A stretch of 64,000 bases of DNA from Bacillus sp. FJAT-27225 (GCF_001685025.1 NZ_MAYU01000021.1:186001-250000), one strand, 5' to 3'; positions 36,080-44,330 are shown, counted from the first letter of the stretch. Program-made: numbers and translations. The notes: generated by a model not told the origin, from the sequence alone.

Positions 36080-36877
36080 TTAGAACTTCCCATTTTTTAA
36101 GTATTGAGTAAGGATTTCCTGATGAAGTGCAGGGTCGGCAGCAAATACTGAAGACTTATTCAGGAAATCAATCTTATTCCCGTGCAGGTCTGTAATCTTT
36201 CCGCCCAGTTCCTCCACAATCACAGCACCGCCTGCTATATCCCAAGGTGCCAGTCTTGGCGAAAGATAGGCATTGACTCTGCCTGTCGCAACATAAATAA
36301 GCTCCAATGCTGCTGAGCCGTAGGATCTAGCTCCTCTGGCCTCCCTTACGAGCGGGATCATCATGTTATGGTCAATCATCTTATTTTCCATGACCCAAGT
36401 GATGTTTAAAGCCAGAATCGCTTCTTTCAAGTTGGTTTGTCCTACTTTTGGAATCTGTTTGTCATTCAAATACGCGCCTTTTCCAGAAAAGGCATGGTAG
36501 AGCTCATCGTGGACAATGTCGTAAATCAGACCAATTTTCCCTACTCCATTTTCATAAATTCCAATTGAAATGGCAAAGTTTCGTTGCTGATGGACAAAAT
36601 TCATTGTCCCGTCGATTGGGTCAATAATCCAGACAATGCCATCTAAATCGGTGACAGTATCTCCGAAGCCTTCCTCCCCCAGGATCCGGTGGCCCGGGTA
36701 GGCTGCCCTAATTTTTTCAATAAAGAATTGTTCCGTTTCCCTGTCAATATGGGTAACAAGGTCATTAGGGTTCGCTTTTGTTTGGATATTCAACGTCTTG
36801 TCAAACGAAGCCCGAATTCTATCCCCGGCTTCGTATACCCAGCCCTTAGCACTTTCATACAGTTTCTCCCAATCCAT
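36080..36877 (-). CDS. suhB: Inositol-1-monophosphatase family protein (YktC)
   Basis: 265-residue Mg2+-dependent phosphatase. Metal-binding motifs ILGEEGFGD (about 70-78) and WIIDPIDGTMNFVH (about 88-101), and the C-terminal APWDIAGGAVIVEELGG, are intact. Substrates in Bacilli are not firmly assigned (inositol phosphate, NADP or PAP). It lies next to the yktB-yktA region as in B. subtilis. ATG 36877. Confidence 0.93.
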   Translation of the reverse strand: MDWEKLYESAKGWVYEAGDRIRASFDKTLNIQTKANPNDLVTHIDRETEQFFIEKIRAAYPGHRILGEEGFGDTVTDLDGIVWIIDPIDGTMNFVHQQRNFAISIGIYENGVGKIGLIYDIVHDELYHAFSGKGAYLNDKQIPKVGQTNLKEAILALNITWVMENKMIDHNMMIPLVREARGARSYGSAALELIYVATGRVNAYLSPRLAPWDIAGGAVIVEELGGKITDLHGNKIDFLNKSSVFAADPALHQEILTQYLKNGKF

Positions 36878-37059
36878 TCAAAGACCTCCATTACTAAAAT
36901 CAACGCATATACTTGTTAAGATTATACAAAAAGTAGTTCTCGTTCAACTTCTAGGCTTCCCTTCCATCAAAAATAATAAACGAACTCACCAGCAGGGCTA
37001 GGAGTTCGTTCTAATCAGGCGGCTTATATTTATGCATTCCTTCTTCCTCTCAGCATCCC

Positions 37060-37254
37060 TTATAATGCCTTGAGTCTAAGCAATTCCTGGCGTATCTTCT
37101 CGAGACGCAGCTTGCAGCTTCGCTTCATCTCTTCATTGTTTTCGCTCATTGCTTCAAACAATGTCGCAAGTTCATAATCCATTTCCATTCGTAAAACCGC
37201 AGTACGTTCCTTATCATATGCTTTTTTTCTAGTCGAATTAATTAACTGTTTCAT
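37060..37254 (-). CDS. Small helical protein, probable YkzI
   Basis: 64-residue highly charged protein, predicted as one or two helices (MKQLINSTRKKAYDKERTAV, then LATLFEAMSENNEEMKRSCK, then RLEKIRQELLRLKAL). ATG has GGAG upstream. B. subtilis has a gene of this size, ykzI, in the yktA-yktB neighbourhood; the name is inferred from position and recall only. Confidence 0.7.
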   Translation of the reverse strand: MKQLINSTRKKAYDKERTAVLRMEMDYELATLFEAMSENNEEMKRSCKLRLEKIRQELLRLKAL

Positions 37255-37353
37255 AAGTGGAGCACTCCTTTTCTACTATTTACTGACTTTTCAGTTTTTA
37301 CTATCATAGTATGAGCCATTTTGCAAAACGGCAATAAAATGTGCATTTGCCTT

Positions 37354-37505
37354 ATAAAGTGAAACTTCAATCAGTGGGGGGTTCTTCATTCCCCGCTGAT
37401 TGTTAGTTGAACCAATCGGGCTTTTACGGGCTGTTATCCCCCACCTACGCTTCATCGATTCCCCAGCCTTGAGGTGGGTCTTATAGCCCGTTAAAGCGGG
37501 ATAAA
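37354..37505 (+). repeat. Two-hairpin element, copy 2
   Basis: ATAAAGTGAAACTTC, hairpin 1 (AATCAGTGGGG / CCCCGCTGATT), linker TTAGTTGAACCAATC, long hairpin 2 (GCTTTTACGGGCT..CCCACCT / AGGTGGG..AGCCCGTTAAAGC), then GCGGGATAAA. It fills the gap between the 64-residue gene and yktB. Confidence 0.85.
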
Positions 37506-37575
37506 AGTGTATTTAATTTCCCCACTCCACTCTATATGCTAAAATAATTTTAACTTGTGAAAGCGGGAGGTTAAT

Positions 37576-38196
37576 ATGGGATTCAACGGATTTACACAAG
37601 ATGATTTCAACGTATTTACTATTGATGGGCTTGAGCCCAGAATGGATGCTATTATAACCAACATCCGCCCAAAACTTGAGTACCTGGGCAATCATTTCTC
37701 ACCGATTCTTTCCATCGCTTCCGGGGAGGAACTTCATGCCCATGTTGCGAAGCATGCCAGGAGGACAATCAATCCTCCAAATGATACCTGGGTCGCTTTT
37801 GCTGCCAATCCCCGCGGCTATAAAATGGTTCCGCATTTCCAGATAGGGCTGTGGGAAACCCACTTGTTTATCTGGTTTGCTGTCATTTACGAATGCCAGG
37901 GTAAACAATCAATCGGTGAAACGTTCTTGGAGAACCTTTCTAAAATCCATCAATCAATCCCTGGGCACTTCGTTTGGTCACAGGATCATACGAAACCTGA
38001 TGCTACAAAGCATAGCAGCCTTAGTAAGGACGAGCTTGCAGCTTCATTCCAGCGGTTGAAAGATATCAAGAAAGCTGAAATTCTCTGCGGCTGTCACTTC
38101 GATCGGGATACGGTTACGAAAATGGGCCCATCTGAATTGCTTAAGGAAATTGATGATGTATTTAGACAAATATTACCCCTATATAAATTGTCATAA
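37576..38196 (+). CDS. yktB: YktB, DUF1054 family protein
   Basis: 206-residue soluble protein of the DUF1054 (UPF0637) family. The stretches PRKLEYLGNHFSPILS-like (here RPKLEYLGNHFSPILS), FAANPRGYKMVPHFQIGLWE and HLFIWFAVIYECQGK are characteristic. Function unknown. ATG with GGGAGG 6 nt upstream. Confidence 0.92.
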   Translation: MGFNGFTQDDFNVFTIDGLEPRMDAIITNIRPKLEYLGNHFSPILSIASGEELHAHVAKHARRTINPPNDTWVAFAANPRGYKMVPHFQIGLWETHLFIWFAVIYECQGKQSIGETFLENLSKIHQSIPGHFVWSQDHTKPDATKHSSLSKDELAASFQRLKDIKKAEILCGCHFDRDTVTKMGPSELLKEIDDVFRQILPLYKLS

Positions 38197-38289
38197 ACCT
38201 TCAAATTATTATTGAAAAATAAAGCCATAAATAGCGATGAACTTCCACTGATGGCTGGTTGGATAAGCTGCCCATGATTTCTGTCAGCG

Positions 38290-38323
38290 AAAAAAGGCCA
38301 CTGAAAATTTCAGTGGCCTTTTT
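38290..38323. terminator. Terminator between yktB and yktA
   Basis: AAAAAAGGCCACTGAAA / TTTCAGTGGCCTTTTT, near-perfect bidirectional stem between convergent genes. Confidence 0.88.
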
Positions 38324-38432
38324 CGGTCCTATATCATAGAATTAGCTTTCCTCGTACATGCACTTCCTTGTGCAATCCAGTCCAGCCAGCATCATCCTAT
38401 GCCAATTAACTGGGTATAAGGGAGGGTGTGAA

Positions 38433-38711
38433 TTATTTATCCTTCATCTTGATCCGATCAGCGGCTGATTGTTCTTTTGCCTTGGTCACTGTCCTATAGG
38501 GGGAATAACCGCTCATTTGTTCAAACTCGCCGCAAAGCTTCTTCTCTTCCGCTTTGGAAGGGACGACTTCTTTAAAGCTTCTGTATCTATTCATCAGTTC
38601 ATCCCGGCCTATCCCTTTTTCATAGGCATCCTCGATTGCCTGAAAAAATTGGATGACCTTTATTGTTTCATCTGTTGACCACGTATAATCAATTGGGTAT
38701 TGATAGTCCAT
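38433..38711 (-). CDS. yktA: YktA, UPF0223 family protein
   Basis: 92-residue helical protein of UPF0223: [20 protein letters not shown] at the N-terminus, then [18 protein letters not shown] and [21 protein letters not shown] 38711 was chosen over a GTG three codons upstream, because AGGTG is the ribosome binding site and overlaps that GTG. Function unknown. Confidence 0.92.
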   Translation of the reverse strand: MDYQYPIDYTWSTDETIKVIQFFQAIEDAYEKGIGRDELMNRYRSFKEVVPSKAEEKKLCGEFEQMSGYSPYRTVTKAKEQSAADRIKMKDK

Positions 38712-38742
38712 TTTTTTCACCTGCTTAATAAACTTAATACTC

Positions 38743-39702
38743 TTATTTTCCCCACTTATCGCGAATTGAAGCTGCTTCGTTCATGATTCGTTCAACCAGC
38801 TCAGCCGTAGTCGGGATATCATGAATGAGCCCAACCCCCTGGCCAGCCCAGCCAAAGCCCTCTTCTTCCTTACCTTCGTGAATAAATCTCATGTTTGCGG
38901 TCCCGCTAATATATTCCCGCAGCACTTCGTAGTCGGCCCCTTGTTTTTCCAGTTCAAGGATTTGGCTTGTCCAGTTGTTTCGAATTGCCCTCCCCGGGGC
39001 TCCGAGTGATTTTTTGATAATTGTGGTATCAGCTTCATTTGACTCGATTAATTTCCTCTTATATGCATCGCTGGCATGGATGCACTCTTTGACAGCAATA
39101 AAGCGGGTCCCCATTTCAATCCCTTCCGCCCCAAGGGCCAGTGCAGCCATAAATCCTCTTCCATCGGCAATCCCTCCGGAGGCAATGACCGGGATTGAAA
39201 CCGCATCAACAACACTTGGAATTAACACCATCGATCCAATATCATCCTTGCCGAGGTGTCCCCCTCCCTCTTGGCCAACAACCATAACCGCATCTGCACC
39301 AAGCTGCTCCGCTTTTAGAGCCTGTCTCTTTGCTGCTACAAGAACAAGTTTTTTAATTCCTGTCCCGTTCAGGCGCTCAAGCAGCGGTGCTGGATTTCCG
39401 CCGGTAACCGAAATGGCCGGCACTTTTTCTTCAATCGCTACTTCCAGATACTCCTCGTAAGGCCTTCCGTGCTGGCCGATTGCAAAATTAACGCCAAAAG
39501 GTTTGTCAGTCAATTTTCTAAGTTTGTTAATTTCATTTCGCAGTTCCTCAGGGCCCTGCAACGACATTGCGGTGATTTGTCCCAGTCCGCCTGCATTCGA
39601 AACCGCCGCGGCAAGGTCAGAATAGGCAAGGTGCGCAAGACCGCCTTGAATGATTGGATACGTTACCGATAATAACTCTGTTACCCTTGTGGTCCAATCC
39701 AT
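38743..39702 (-). CDS. NAD(P)H-dependent flavin oxidoreductase / nitronate monooxygenase family
   Basis: 319-residue FMN TIM-barrel enzyme of the 2-nitropropane dioxygenase family: [29 protein letters not shown] cut by the usual GG turns, [17 protein letters not shown] (about 133-149) and [29 protein letters not shown], which bind FMN phosphate. True nitronate activity versus an FabK-like role cannot be separated by eye. Divergent from speA. Confidence 0.88.
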   Translation of the reverse strand: MDWTTRVTELLSVTYPIIQGGLAHLAYSDLAAAVSNAGGLGQITAMSLQGPEELRNEINKLRKLTDKPFGVNFAIGQHGRPYEEYLEVAIEEKVPAISVTGGNPAPLLERLNGTGIKKLVLVAAKRQALKAEQLGADAVMVVGQEGGGHLGKDDIGSMVLIPSVVDAVSIPVIASGGIADGRGFMAALALGAEGIEMGTRFIAVKECIHASDAYKRKLIESNEADTTIIKKSLGAPGRAIRNNWTSQILELEKQGADYEVLREYISGTANMRFIHEGKEEEGFGWAGQGVGLIHDIPTTAELVERIMNEAASIRDKWGK

Positions 39703-39953
39703 TATTTCTCCTCCTGTACGGTATGTATCATTGCTTCTCTTCTATTATAGGTTAATTTTCCTCTTAGTAAGGGAAACTAGAATGATAAAGGCGGAATTTC
39801 TTTAATGGCATATTTCATTCTTTGCAAACTGGAGTATAAGTGCTATAATTCTTTTGTTTTATGCCTATAGAAACAACCACTAAATTTTCATTGTAAATAA
39901 AGGCGCATAATGCGTCTATCATACTATTTTTCAGCAAAGAGGTGTGGAGAAAT

Positions 39954-41426
39954 TTGTCCCAAAACGAAACGCCGCTTTTCAGCGGACTAGTTGCTCACGC
40001 AAAAAAGAACCCAATTCAATTCCACATACCCGGCCATAAAAAAGGCACAGGTACAGACCCTGAATTCAGAGAGTTTATCGGCGATAATGCCCTCAGCATC
40101 GATTTGATTAATATTGGGCCGCTTGATGACCTACATGCCCCAAAAGGAATCATTAAACAGGCACAGGACCTGGCTGCTGAGGCATTCGGAGCAGACCATA
40201 CATTTTTCTCGGTCCAGGGAACTAGCGGGGCAATCATGACGATGGTCATGACTGTATGCGGGCCTGGCGATAAAATTATCGTGCCAAGAAACGTCCATAA
40301 GTCTGTTATGTCAGCAATTGTTTTTTCAGGTGCGATTCCAGTCTTTATCCATCCCGAAATTGATGAAAATCTTGGAATTTCCCATGGGATTACAACCGAG
40401 TCTGTAGCGAGAGCACTTGACCAGCATCCGGATGCCAAGGGTGTGCTGGTCATTAATCCAACCTATTTTGGTGTTTCTGCCGACCTGAGGAAGATTGTTG
40501 AGATTGCCCATTCTTATAATGTTCCGGTCCTTGTCGACGAAGCTCATGGGGTGCACATCCATTTTCACGAAGAGCTTCCGCTTTCAGCGATGCAAGCAGG
40601 TGCAGACATGGCTGCGACGAGTGTTCACAAGCTTGGCGGCTCAATGACACAAAGTTCGATATTAAATGTAAGAGAAGGCCTTGTTTCCTCAAAACGAGTG
40701 CAATCCATTCTCAGTATGCTGACCACCACATCGACCTCCTACCTGCTGCTGGCTTCACTGGATACTGCGCGCAGGCGGCTGGCTATGGATGGCCGAGAGC
40801 TAATCCAAAAAACGATTGAGCTGGCACAATGGATGAGGAGCAAGATAAACGAAATCGATAGGCTATACTGTGTCGGATCTGAAATTCTTACTTCCAAAGC
40901 CGCTTTTGACTATGACCCGACTAAACTAATTATCAATGTAAAAAACCTCGGTATAACAGGCTATGATGTGGAAAAGTGGCTTCGGGAAAAGTATAATATC
41001 GAGGTTGAGTTATCGGACCTTTACAACATTCTTTGTATTGTAACACCAGGGGATACGCAAAATGAGGCTGAAATCCTTGTCAATGCGCTTAGCGAGCTTG
41101 CCAGCGAATTTGGAGACCGTGCCGAGGAACCGAAACCTTTGGAGGTATTCCTTCCTGAAATTCCATTGCTCGCCTTGACTCCAAGGGACGCATTTTACGC
41201 TGAAACAGAGGTTGTCCCATTTGAGGAATCAGAAGGAAGAATCACAGCTGAATTCATTATGGTCTACCCTCCAGGCATTCCTATTATGATTCCTGGGGAA
41301 ATCATTACAAGTGAAAACCTTCTTTATATTAAAAAGAACCTCGAAGTCGGGCTTCCTGTCCAAGGGCCTGAGGATGACCAAATCAAATCGATCCGTGTTA
41401 TTAAAGAATATAAAGCAATCAAATAA
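39954..41426 (+). CDS. speA: Arginine decarboxylase SpeA (Orn/Lys/Arg decarboxylase family)
   Basis: 490-residue PLP enzyme converting arginine to agmatine for polyamine synthesis. N-terminal FHIPGHKKGTGTDPEF (23-38), PLP lysine K226 in ATSVHKLGGS, and the C-terminal IPGEIIT and GPEDD motifs of the fold III decarboxylases. TTG 39954 gives the MSQNETPL start seen in B. subtilis SpeA and has GGAG upstream; the earlier GTG (39942) does not. A two-hairpin element begins over the stop codon and sr1 lies beyond. Confidence 0.95.
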   Translation: MSQNETPLFSGLVAHAKKNPIQFHIPGHKKGTGTDPEFREFIGDNALSIDLINIGPLDDLHAPKGIIKQAQDLAAEAFGADHTFFSVQGTSGAIMTMVMTVCGPGDKIIVPRNVHKSVMSAIVFSGAIPVFIHPEIDENLGISHGITTESVARALDQHPDAKGVLVINPTYFGVSADLRKIVEIAHSYNVPVLVDEAHGVHIHFHEELPLSAMQAGADMAATSVHKLGGSMTQSSILNVREGLVSSKRVQSILSMLTTTSTSYLLLASLDTARRRLAMDGRELIQKTIELAQWMRSKINEIDRLYCVGSEILTSKAAFDYDPTKLIINVKNLGITGYDVEKWLREKYNIEVELSDLYNILCIVTPGDTQNEAEILVNALSELASEFGDRAEEPKPLEVFLPEIPLLALTPRDAFYAETEVVPFEESEGRITAEFIMVYPPGIPIMIPGEIITSENLLYIKKNLEVGLPVQGPEDDQIKSIRVIKEYKAIK

Positions 41427-41536
41427 AGTGAAACATCCATCAGTGGTGACTTTCCACTGATGATTAGTTGAACCAATCGGGCATTTAGGGACAGTTGCCT
41501 CGGAAAAAGGCTTACTGCCCCTAAATGCGGGATAAA
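41423..41536 (+). repeat. Two-hairpin element, copy 3 (overlaps the speA stop)
   Basis: ATAAAGTGAAACATC begins on the last speA bases (stop 41424-41426). Hairpin 1 CATCAGTGG / CCACTGATG is perfect. The linker is TTAGTTGAACCAATC. Hairpin 2 is GCATTTAGGG..GCCT / AGGC..CCCTAAATGC. It ends GCGGGATAAA. Compared with copy 2 both arms differ and still pair. Confidence 0.88.
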
Positions 41537-41545
41537 TTAAAATAT

Positions 41546-41577
41546 AAAAACAGGATTCCAGCTGGAATCCTGTTTTT
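41546..41577. terminator. sr1: sr1 terminator
   Basis: AAAAACAGGATTCCAGC / GCTGGAATCCTGTTTTT, perfect and symmetric. It ends SR1 on the minus strand and can also stop read-through from speA. Confidence 0.88.
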
Positions 41578-41596
41578 ATATGAGCACTATTGGAGT

Positions 41597-41719
41597 TTAA
41601 AGTTCCTCATCGTGAGAATGGCATTTATTGCAGGAGCACTTTGAATAAAGTACGGTTACTTTTTCGTCTTCAAAATGATCAATCGTTGAATTGCAATCCT
41701 GGCATACAATTGTTCCCAT
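41597..41719 (-). CDS. sr1P: SR1P, GapA-binding peptide encoded by sr1
   Basis: 40-residue peptide beginning MGTIVCQDCNSTIDHFEDEK, then VTVLYSKCSC and KCHSHDEEL. MGTIVCQDCN and DHFEDEKVT are the signature of SR1P, which binds GapA and promotes its interaction with RNase J1. CxxC plus a CSCNKC cluster suggests metal binding. ATG 41719 follows AAAGGAGTGG. It is shorter than 60 codons and easily missed. Confidence 0.92.
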   Translation of the reverse strand: MGTIVCQDCNSTIDHFEDEKVTVLYSKCSCNKCHSHDEEL

Positions 41720-41772
41720 CTTGATCCACTCCTTTGCATTTAGATATGACGCCGTTTTTATCGATTAATTCC

Positions 41773-41801
41773 ATAATAGTATAACCTAATTGAATTTTCA
41801 A
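41773..41801 (-). promoter_or_regulatory. sr1 promoter
   Basis: On the minus strand: -35 TTGAAA (41796-41801), 17-nt spacer, -10 TATTAT (41773-41778), 54 nt before the SR1P start codon. Confidence 0.75.
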
Positions 41802-41808
41802 GATAAAA

Positions 41809-41819
41809 AGTATGACACT
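41809..41819 (-). promoter_or_regulatory. CcpN-like operator upstream of sr1
   Basis: AGTGTCATACT matches 10 of 11 positions of the CcpN box I recall (TRTGHYATAYW) and lies directly upstream of the -35. CcpN represses sr1 under glycolytic conditions in B. subtilis. Only one good box was found. Confidence 0.55.
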
Positions 41820-41942
41820 TTTAACTTTTTGTTACCCGATAATCCACTTAACTAACTTAATAAGGTTATTATTACCCACATATTTAAATCTGAACACTTT
41901 AATTGTCTGAAGATTTTCACGCTCATTTTTGAAGACAGATTA

Positions 41943-41967
41943 AAAAGACAGGCATTTAAGCCTGTCG
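41943..41967 (-). terminator. Terminator of the DUF3055 gene
   Basis: GACAGGC TTAAAT GCCTGTC then TTTTTAATC on the minus strand, 10 nt past the stop. Confidence 0.85.
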
Positions 41968-41976
41968 GGTGTTAAT

Positions 41977-42276
41977 TTATTCATATTGTGGCTGGAACGG
42001 AACAGCAGGCAGTATTTCTGTGAGAAACTCGGCCAGGTCTTCTGCCTGTCCTTGTCCATTAATGCGAAATACTTGCTGGAGGTAATTCAAATCATTCAAG
42101 TCATTGGGATCAAGGAGGACTGATTGGCCTGTTTGCATGCAGACAACAAGAGGTTTTCCGAAAAACAGTGAGGAATAAACAATTCCGAAATCATAGCGGG
42201 CGTTTTCTGTGGCAAATCCGGTAAACCGGACTTTAACGTTTTCATGCTCGTCATAGAGCTTTTCGAAAAAATCCAT
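41977..42276 (-). CDS. DUF3055 family protein
   Basis: 99-residue small protein: VKVRFTGFATENARYDFGIV and FFGKPLVVCMQTGQSVLLDPND match the DUF3055 pattern of a compact beta-sheet protein; the C-terminal LAEFLTEILPAVPFQPQYE is a helix plus tail. Function unknown. ATG with AAGGAGG upstream. The hairpin-repeat array begins 64 nt beyond its start. Confidence 0.83.
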   Translation of the reverse strand: MDFFEKLYDEHENVKVRFTGFATENARYDFGIVYSSLFFGKPLVVCMQTGQSVLLDPNDLNDLNYLQQVFRINGQGQAEDLAEFLTEILPAVPFQPQYE

Positions 42277-42339
42277 AACATACCTCCTTTTTATTATTAG
42301 AATATTATTATAATTCAGATTTCATAAAACCGCAAGTAC

Positions 42340-42744
42340 TTAACGGCCCAGTGAGTAAAAATTCGAATATACGGCCGTTATATAGAGGTACTTGACGACA
42401 TGTGAGTTAGGAATTGAGATGTAGGCTGTCAATAGGGAGTTAACGACCCTGCGGGTATAGAAATGGACTGCATGGTCGTCAATAGACGGTTAACGACCAT
42501 GTAAGTAAGGAAATGGCGTGCAAGGTCGTCAATAGAGGGTTAACGGCCAGGTGAGTAAAGAATTAACGGCATGGTCGTCAATATAGGTTCTTGACGACCA
42601 TGTAAGTATGGAAATGAGGTGCACGGTCGTCAATAGGGGGTTAACGACCATGCGGGTATAGAAATGGACTGCACGGTCGTCAATATAGGTTCTTGACGAC
42701 CATGTAAGTAAGCAAATAAGGTGCACGGTCGTCAATAGACGTAC
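42340..42744. repeat. Array of eight ~50-bp hairpin repeats
   Basis: Eight head-to-tail units of 47-52 nt, each shaped TTRACGACCATG - about 24 nt - CAYGGTCGTCAA - TA-G-rich tail. The two arms are complementary, so each unit can fold as a 9-12 bp stem. Units 3-8 are best conserved; the first two are degraded. Units alternate TTAACGACC and TTGACGACC starts. The inter-arm segments resemble each other (GTAAGTAAGGAAATG, GCGGGTATAGAAATGG), so this is not CRISPR. No reading frame persists. Confidence 0.88.
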
Positions 42745-42835
42745 TAACCAATCGGATTTTTTCCGTTGTTCAAAAATTTTAAACAATGCTACAATGGATA
42801 TGGAATTGATAATCGGACTACAAGGGGGAATGGTG

Positions 42836-43273
42836 ATGGCTGAAAACGCTTATATTAAACTTGTGCCTTCATCCGTTAAAAAATCTATTACATTAGATGA
42901 ATTAAAGGAATACTTCCGCTACTACAAGGAAATCACTTCGAAAACCGGAAAACAGGTTAATTGGGAATATGGAGAAACTGCTTTTCCATATGAAATGAAA
43001 GAAACGTCAGAAGGAAGCGGGCAGTGGTTTTACCTCTCCTCAATCGATCCCGGATTATATTATGCGATTATTCTTGGAGTCGGGCAGGAAGCAATAGATG
43101 CTGAGGACGGAACTACAATTCTTCAGCCATACATACAAGTCACCTTACCGGAAGGTGCAACTGCAGGAGATAAAGGAAAAGCAAATGAGTTTTGTAAATT
43201 TCTAGCTAAGAAGCTTCAGGCAGAACTCCACTTATTTAATGGCAGAATCATGTATTACAACCCGAGAAAATAG
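42836..43273 (+). CDS. DUF1885 family protein
   Basis: 145-residue soluble protein matching DUF1885: AYIKLVPSSVKKSITLDELK, GQWFYLSSIDPGLYYAIILGVG and the C-terminal KKLQAELHLFNGRIMYYNPRK. Fold-only knowledge exists for the family; the function is unknown. ATG 42836 was preferred over two earlier ATGs because AGGGGG is 7 nt upstream. Confidence 0.83.
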   Translation: MAENAYIKLVPSSVKKSITLDELKEYFRYYKEITSKTGKQVNWEYGETAFPYEMKETSEGSGQWFYLSSIDPGLYYAIILGVGQEAIDAEDGTTILQPYIQVTLPEGATAGDKGKANEFCKFLAKKLQAELHLFNGRIMYYNPRK

Positions 43274-43277
43274 ACAA

Positions 43278-43310
43278 GCACCCTTTTATAGGGGGGTGCT
43301 TTTTTATTTT
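43278..43310 (+). terminator. Terminator of the DUF1885 gene
   Basis: AGCACCC TTTTATAGG GGGTGCT TTTTTATTTT on the plus strand. Confidence 0.88.
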
Positions 43311-43477
43311 CTAACACCATCACCTACGCGAGCGCAAACTTCAGGTCTCCTCCCTGCGACAATCCATGTAGCAACGCACTTAGGCCCATGCACACCATCA
43401 TATTCACAGAAGCTTATCTTCGTCTGCAGTTTAAGCCTTCACCCACCTCCCTGTCCTTTAGCCATTTATACAGATTT

Positions 43478-43717
43478 CTATCGAAGCGTAGACATCGTAA
43501 AATGAAATGCTGCGTATAATCCTAGACTGAAGACTGTAACAAAGATGGTTTTCCTCCATGAGCTGACGATTTTATTGCAAATGGTCAGTCCGAGATTTAA
43601 AAAGATAAGGAACATTAAAAAGTTATAGAGTGGATGGTCATGCTTGGAAAGCCACTCTGTCAATGTATATCCGCTCCATACCATAAATTGCAGGACCAAT
43701 GCTACATATACCTTCAT
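43478..43717 (-). CDS. Small membrane protein, function unknown
   Basis: 79 residues with three hydrophobic segments (about 3-20, 31-49, 56-76): VYVALVLQFMVWSGYTLTEW, LYNFLMFLIFLNLGLTI and TIFVTVFSLGLYAAFHFTM. GTGATCC-type upstream sequence gives only a modest Shine-Dalgarno (GGGTGATCCA). I do not recognise the family. The 170 nt between the DUF1885 terminator and its stop contain nothing I can identify. Confidence 0.65.
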   Translation of the reverse strand: MKVYVALVLQFMVWSGYTLTEWLSKHDHPLYNFLMFLIFLNLGLTICNKIVSSWRKTIFVTVFSLGLYAAFHFTMSTLR

Positions 43718-43927
43718 TGGATCACCCGCCCCGCCCGTAATAATTCAAATAGCCAAAAAGCGCTTCGTAATTGAATTATATGCAAGGGCAGTCCTATCTA
43801 TTTTTCATTTCTGTAACATTTAGATGACAACAAAAGAATGTAAATACTACTGTGATAAAATAGAGTCGTGTTATTGGAGAATTGTCCGATTCGGGGTAAA
43901 TACCGGAAAGAAAATGGAGGCAAAACG

Positions 43928-44296
43928 ATGAAAGCTTTTCCTCTTTATATTCTCGCTTTAGTATTGGTGGCTACAGCATCCTGCAGCAAAGAGGAACAGG
44001 ATACGCTACCGTTGGATCATAATATAAAACAGGTTATTTTCTTTTCGGACGCAACGGATTATGAGCATGAGGGAGCCTATTATGATGCCTTGATCGAGCT
44101 TAAGAAAGAATATCCAACTGAAATGGAAAACCTGATGGTTTTGTCTGAAAAAGAATTCTTCGATGATTTTGATATACAATCAGGCCCGGCATTATTGGTT
44201 ATATATAAAGAGAAGGTTATGGTCCGGATTATCGGGGACGTTTCTAAAGAGCAGATTTTCATGCCCGTTTCCCAGGCGATTTCAAAAGCAAATTAA
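43928..44296 (+). CDS. slp: Small lipoprotein Slp
   Basis: 122-residue lipoprotein with signal ILALVLVATASC (Cys about 19). The domain looks thioredoxin-like without cysteines: QVIFFSDATDYEHEGAYYDAL, then LVIYKEKVMVRIIGDVSKEQI. In B. subtilis slp (small peptidoglycan-associated lipoprotein) lies between pdhD and speA, exactly as here. ATG 43928 with TGGAGG upstream; the earlier open frame lacks a signal peptide. Confidence 0.82.
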   Translation: MKAFPLYILALVLVATASCSKEEQDTLPLDHNIKQVIFFSDATDYEHEGAYYDALIELKKEYPTEMENLMVLSEKEFFDDFDIQSGPALLVIYKEKVMVRIIGDVSKEQIFMPVSQAISKAN

Positions 44297-44325
44297 AACC
44301 CTTCCTGCTCGCAGGAAGGGTTTTA
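44295..44325. terminator. slp terminator
   Basis: AAAACCCTTCCTGC TC GCAGGAAGGGTTTT, perfect symmetric stem overlapping the slp stop. Confidence 0.88.
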
Positions 44326-44330
44326 TATTT

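Larger units (their letters stand above)
41546..41766 (-). ncRNA. sr1: SR1 dual-function regulatory RNA
   Basis: In B. subtilis SR1 is a roughly 205-nt RNA that base-pairs with ahrC mRNA and also encodes SR1P. Here a sigma-A promoter (41773-41801), a 40-codon SR1P frame and a strong terminator define a transcript of about 220 nt beside speA, the same neighbourhood as in B. subtilis. The ahrC-pairing segments were not checked. Exact start inferred as about 7 nt past the -10. Confidence 0.8.

Noticed and set aside
42340-42744. CRISPR array
   Set aside because: The segments between repeats are similar to one another rather than unique, arms are degenerate, and there are no cas genes.
42529-42786. 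85-residue minus-strand ORF inside the hairpin array
   Set aside because: Its protein is just the translated repeat (STYIDDRAVHF-like text twice); unit length is not kept to multiples of three and no ribosome binding site is present.
43239-43505. 88-residue plus-strand ORF after the DUF1885 gene
   Set aside because: It starts inside that gene out of frame and runs through its terminator.
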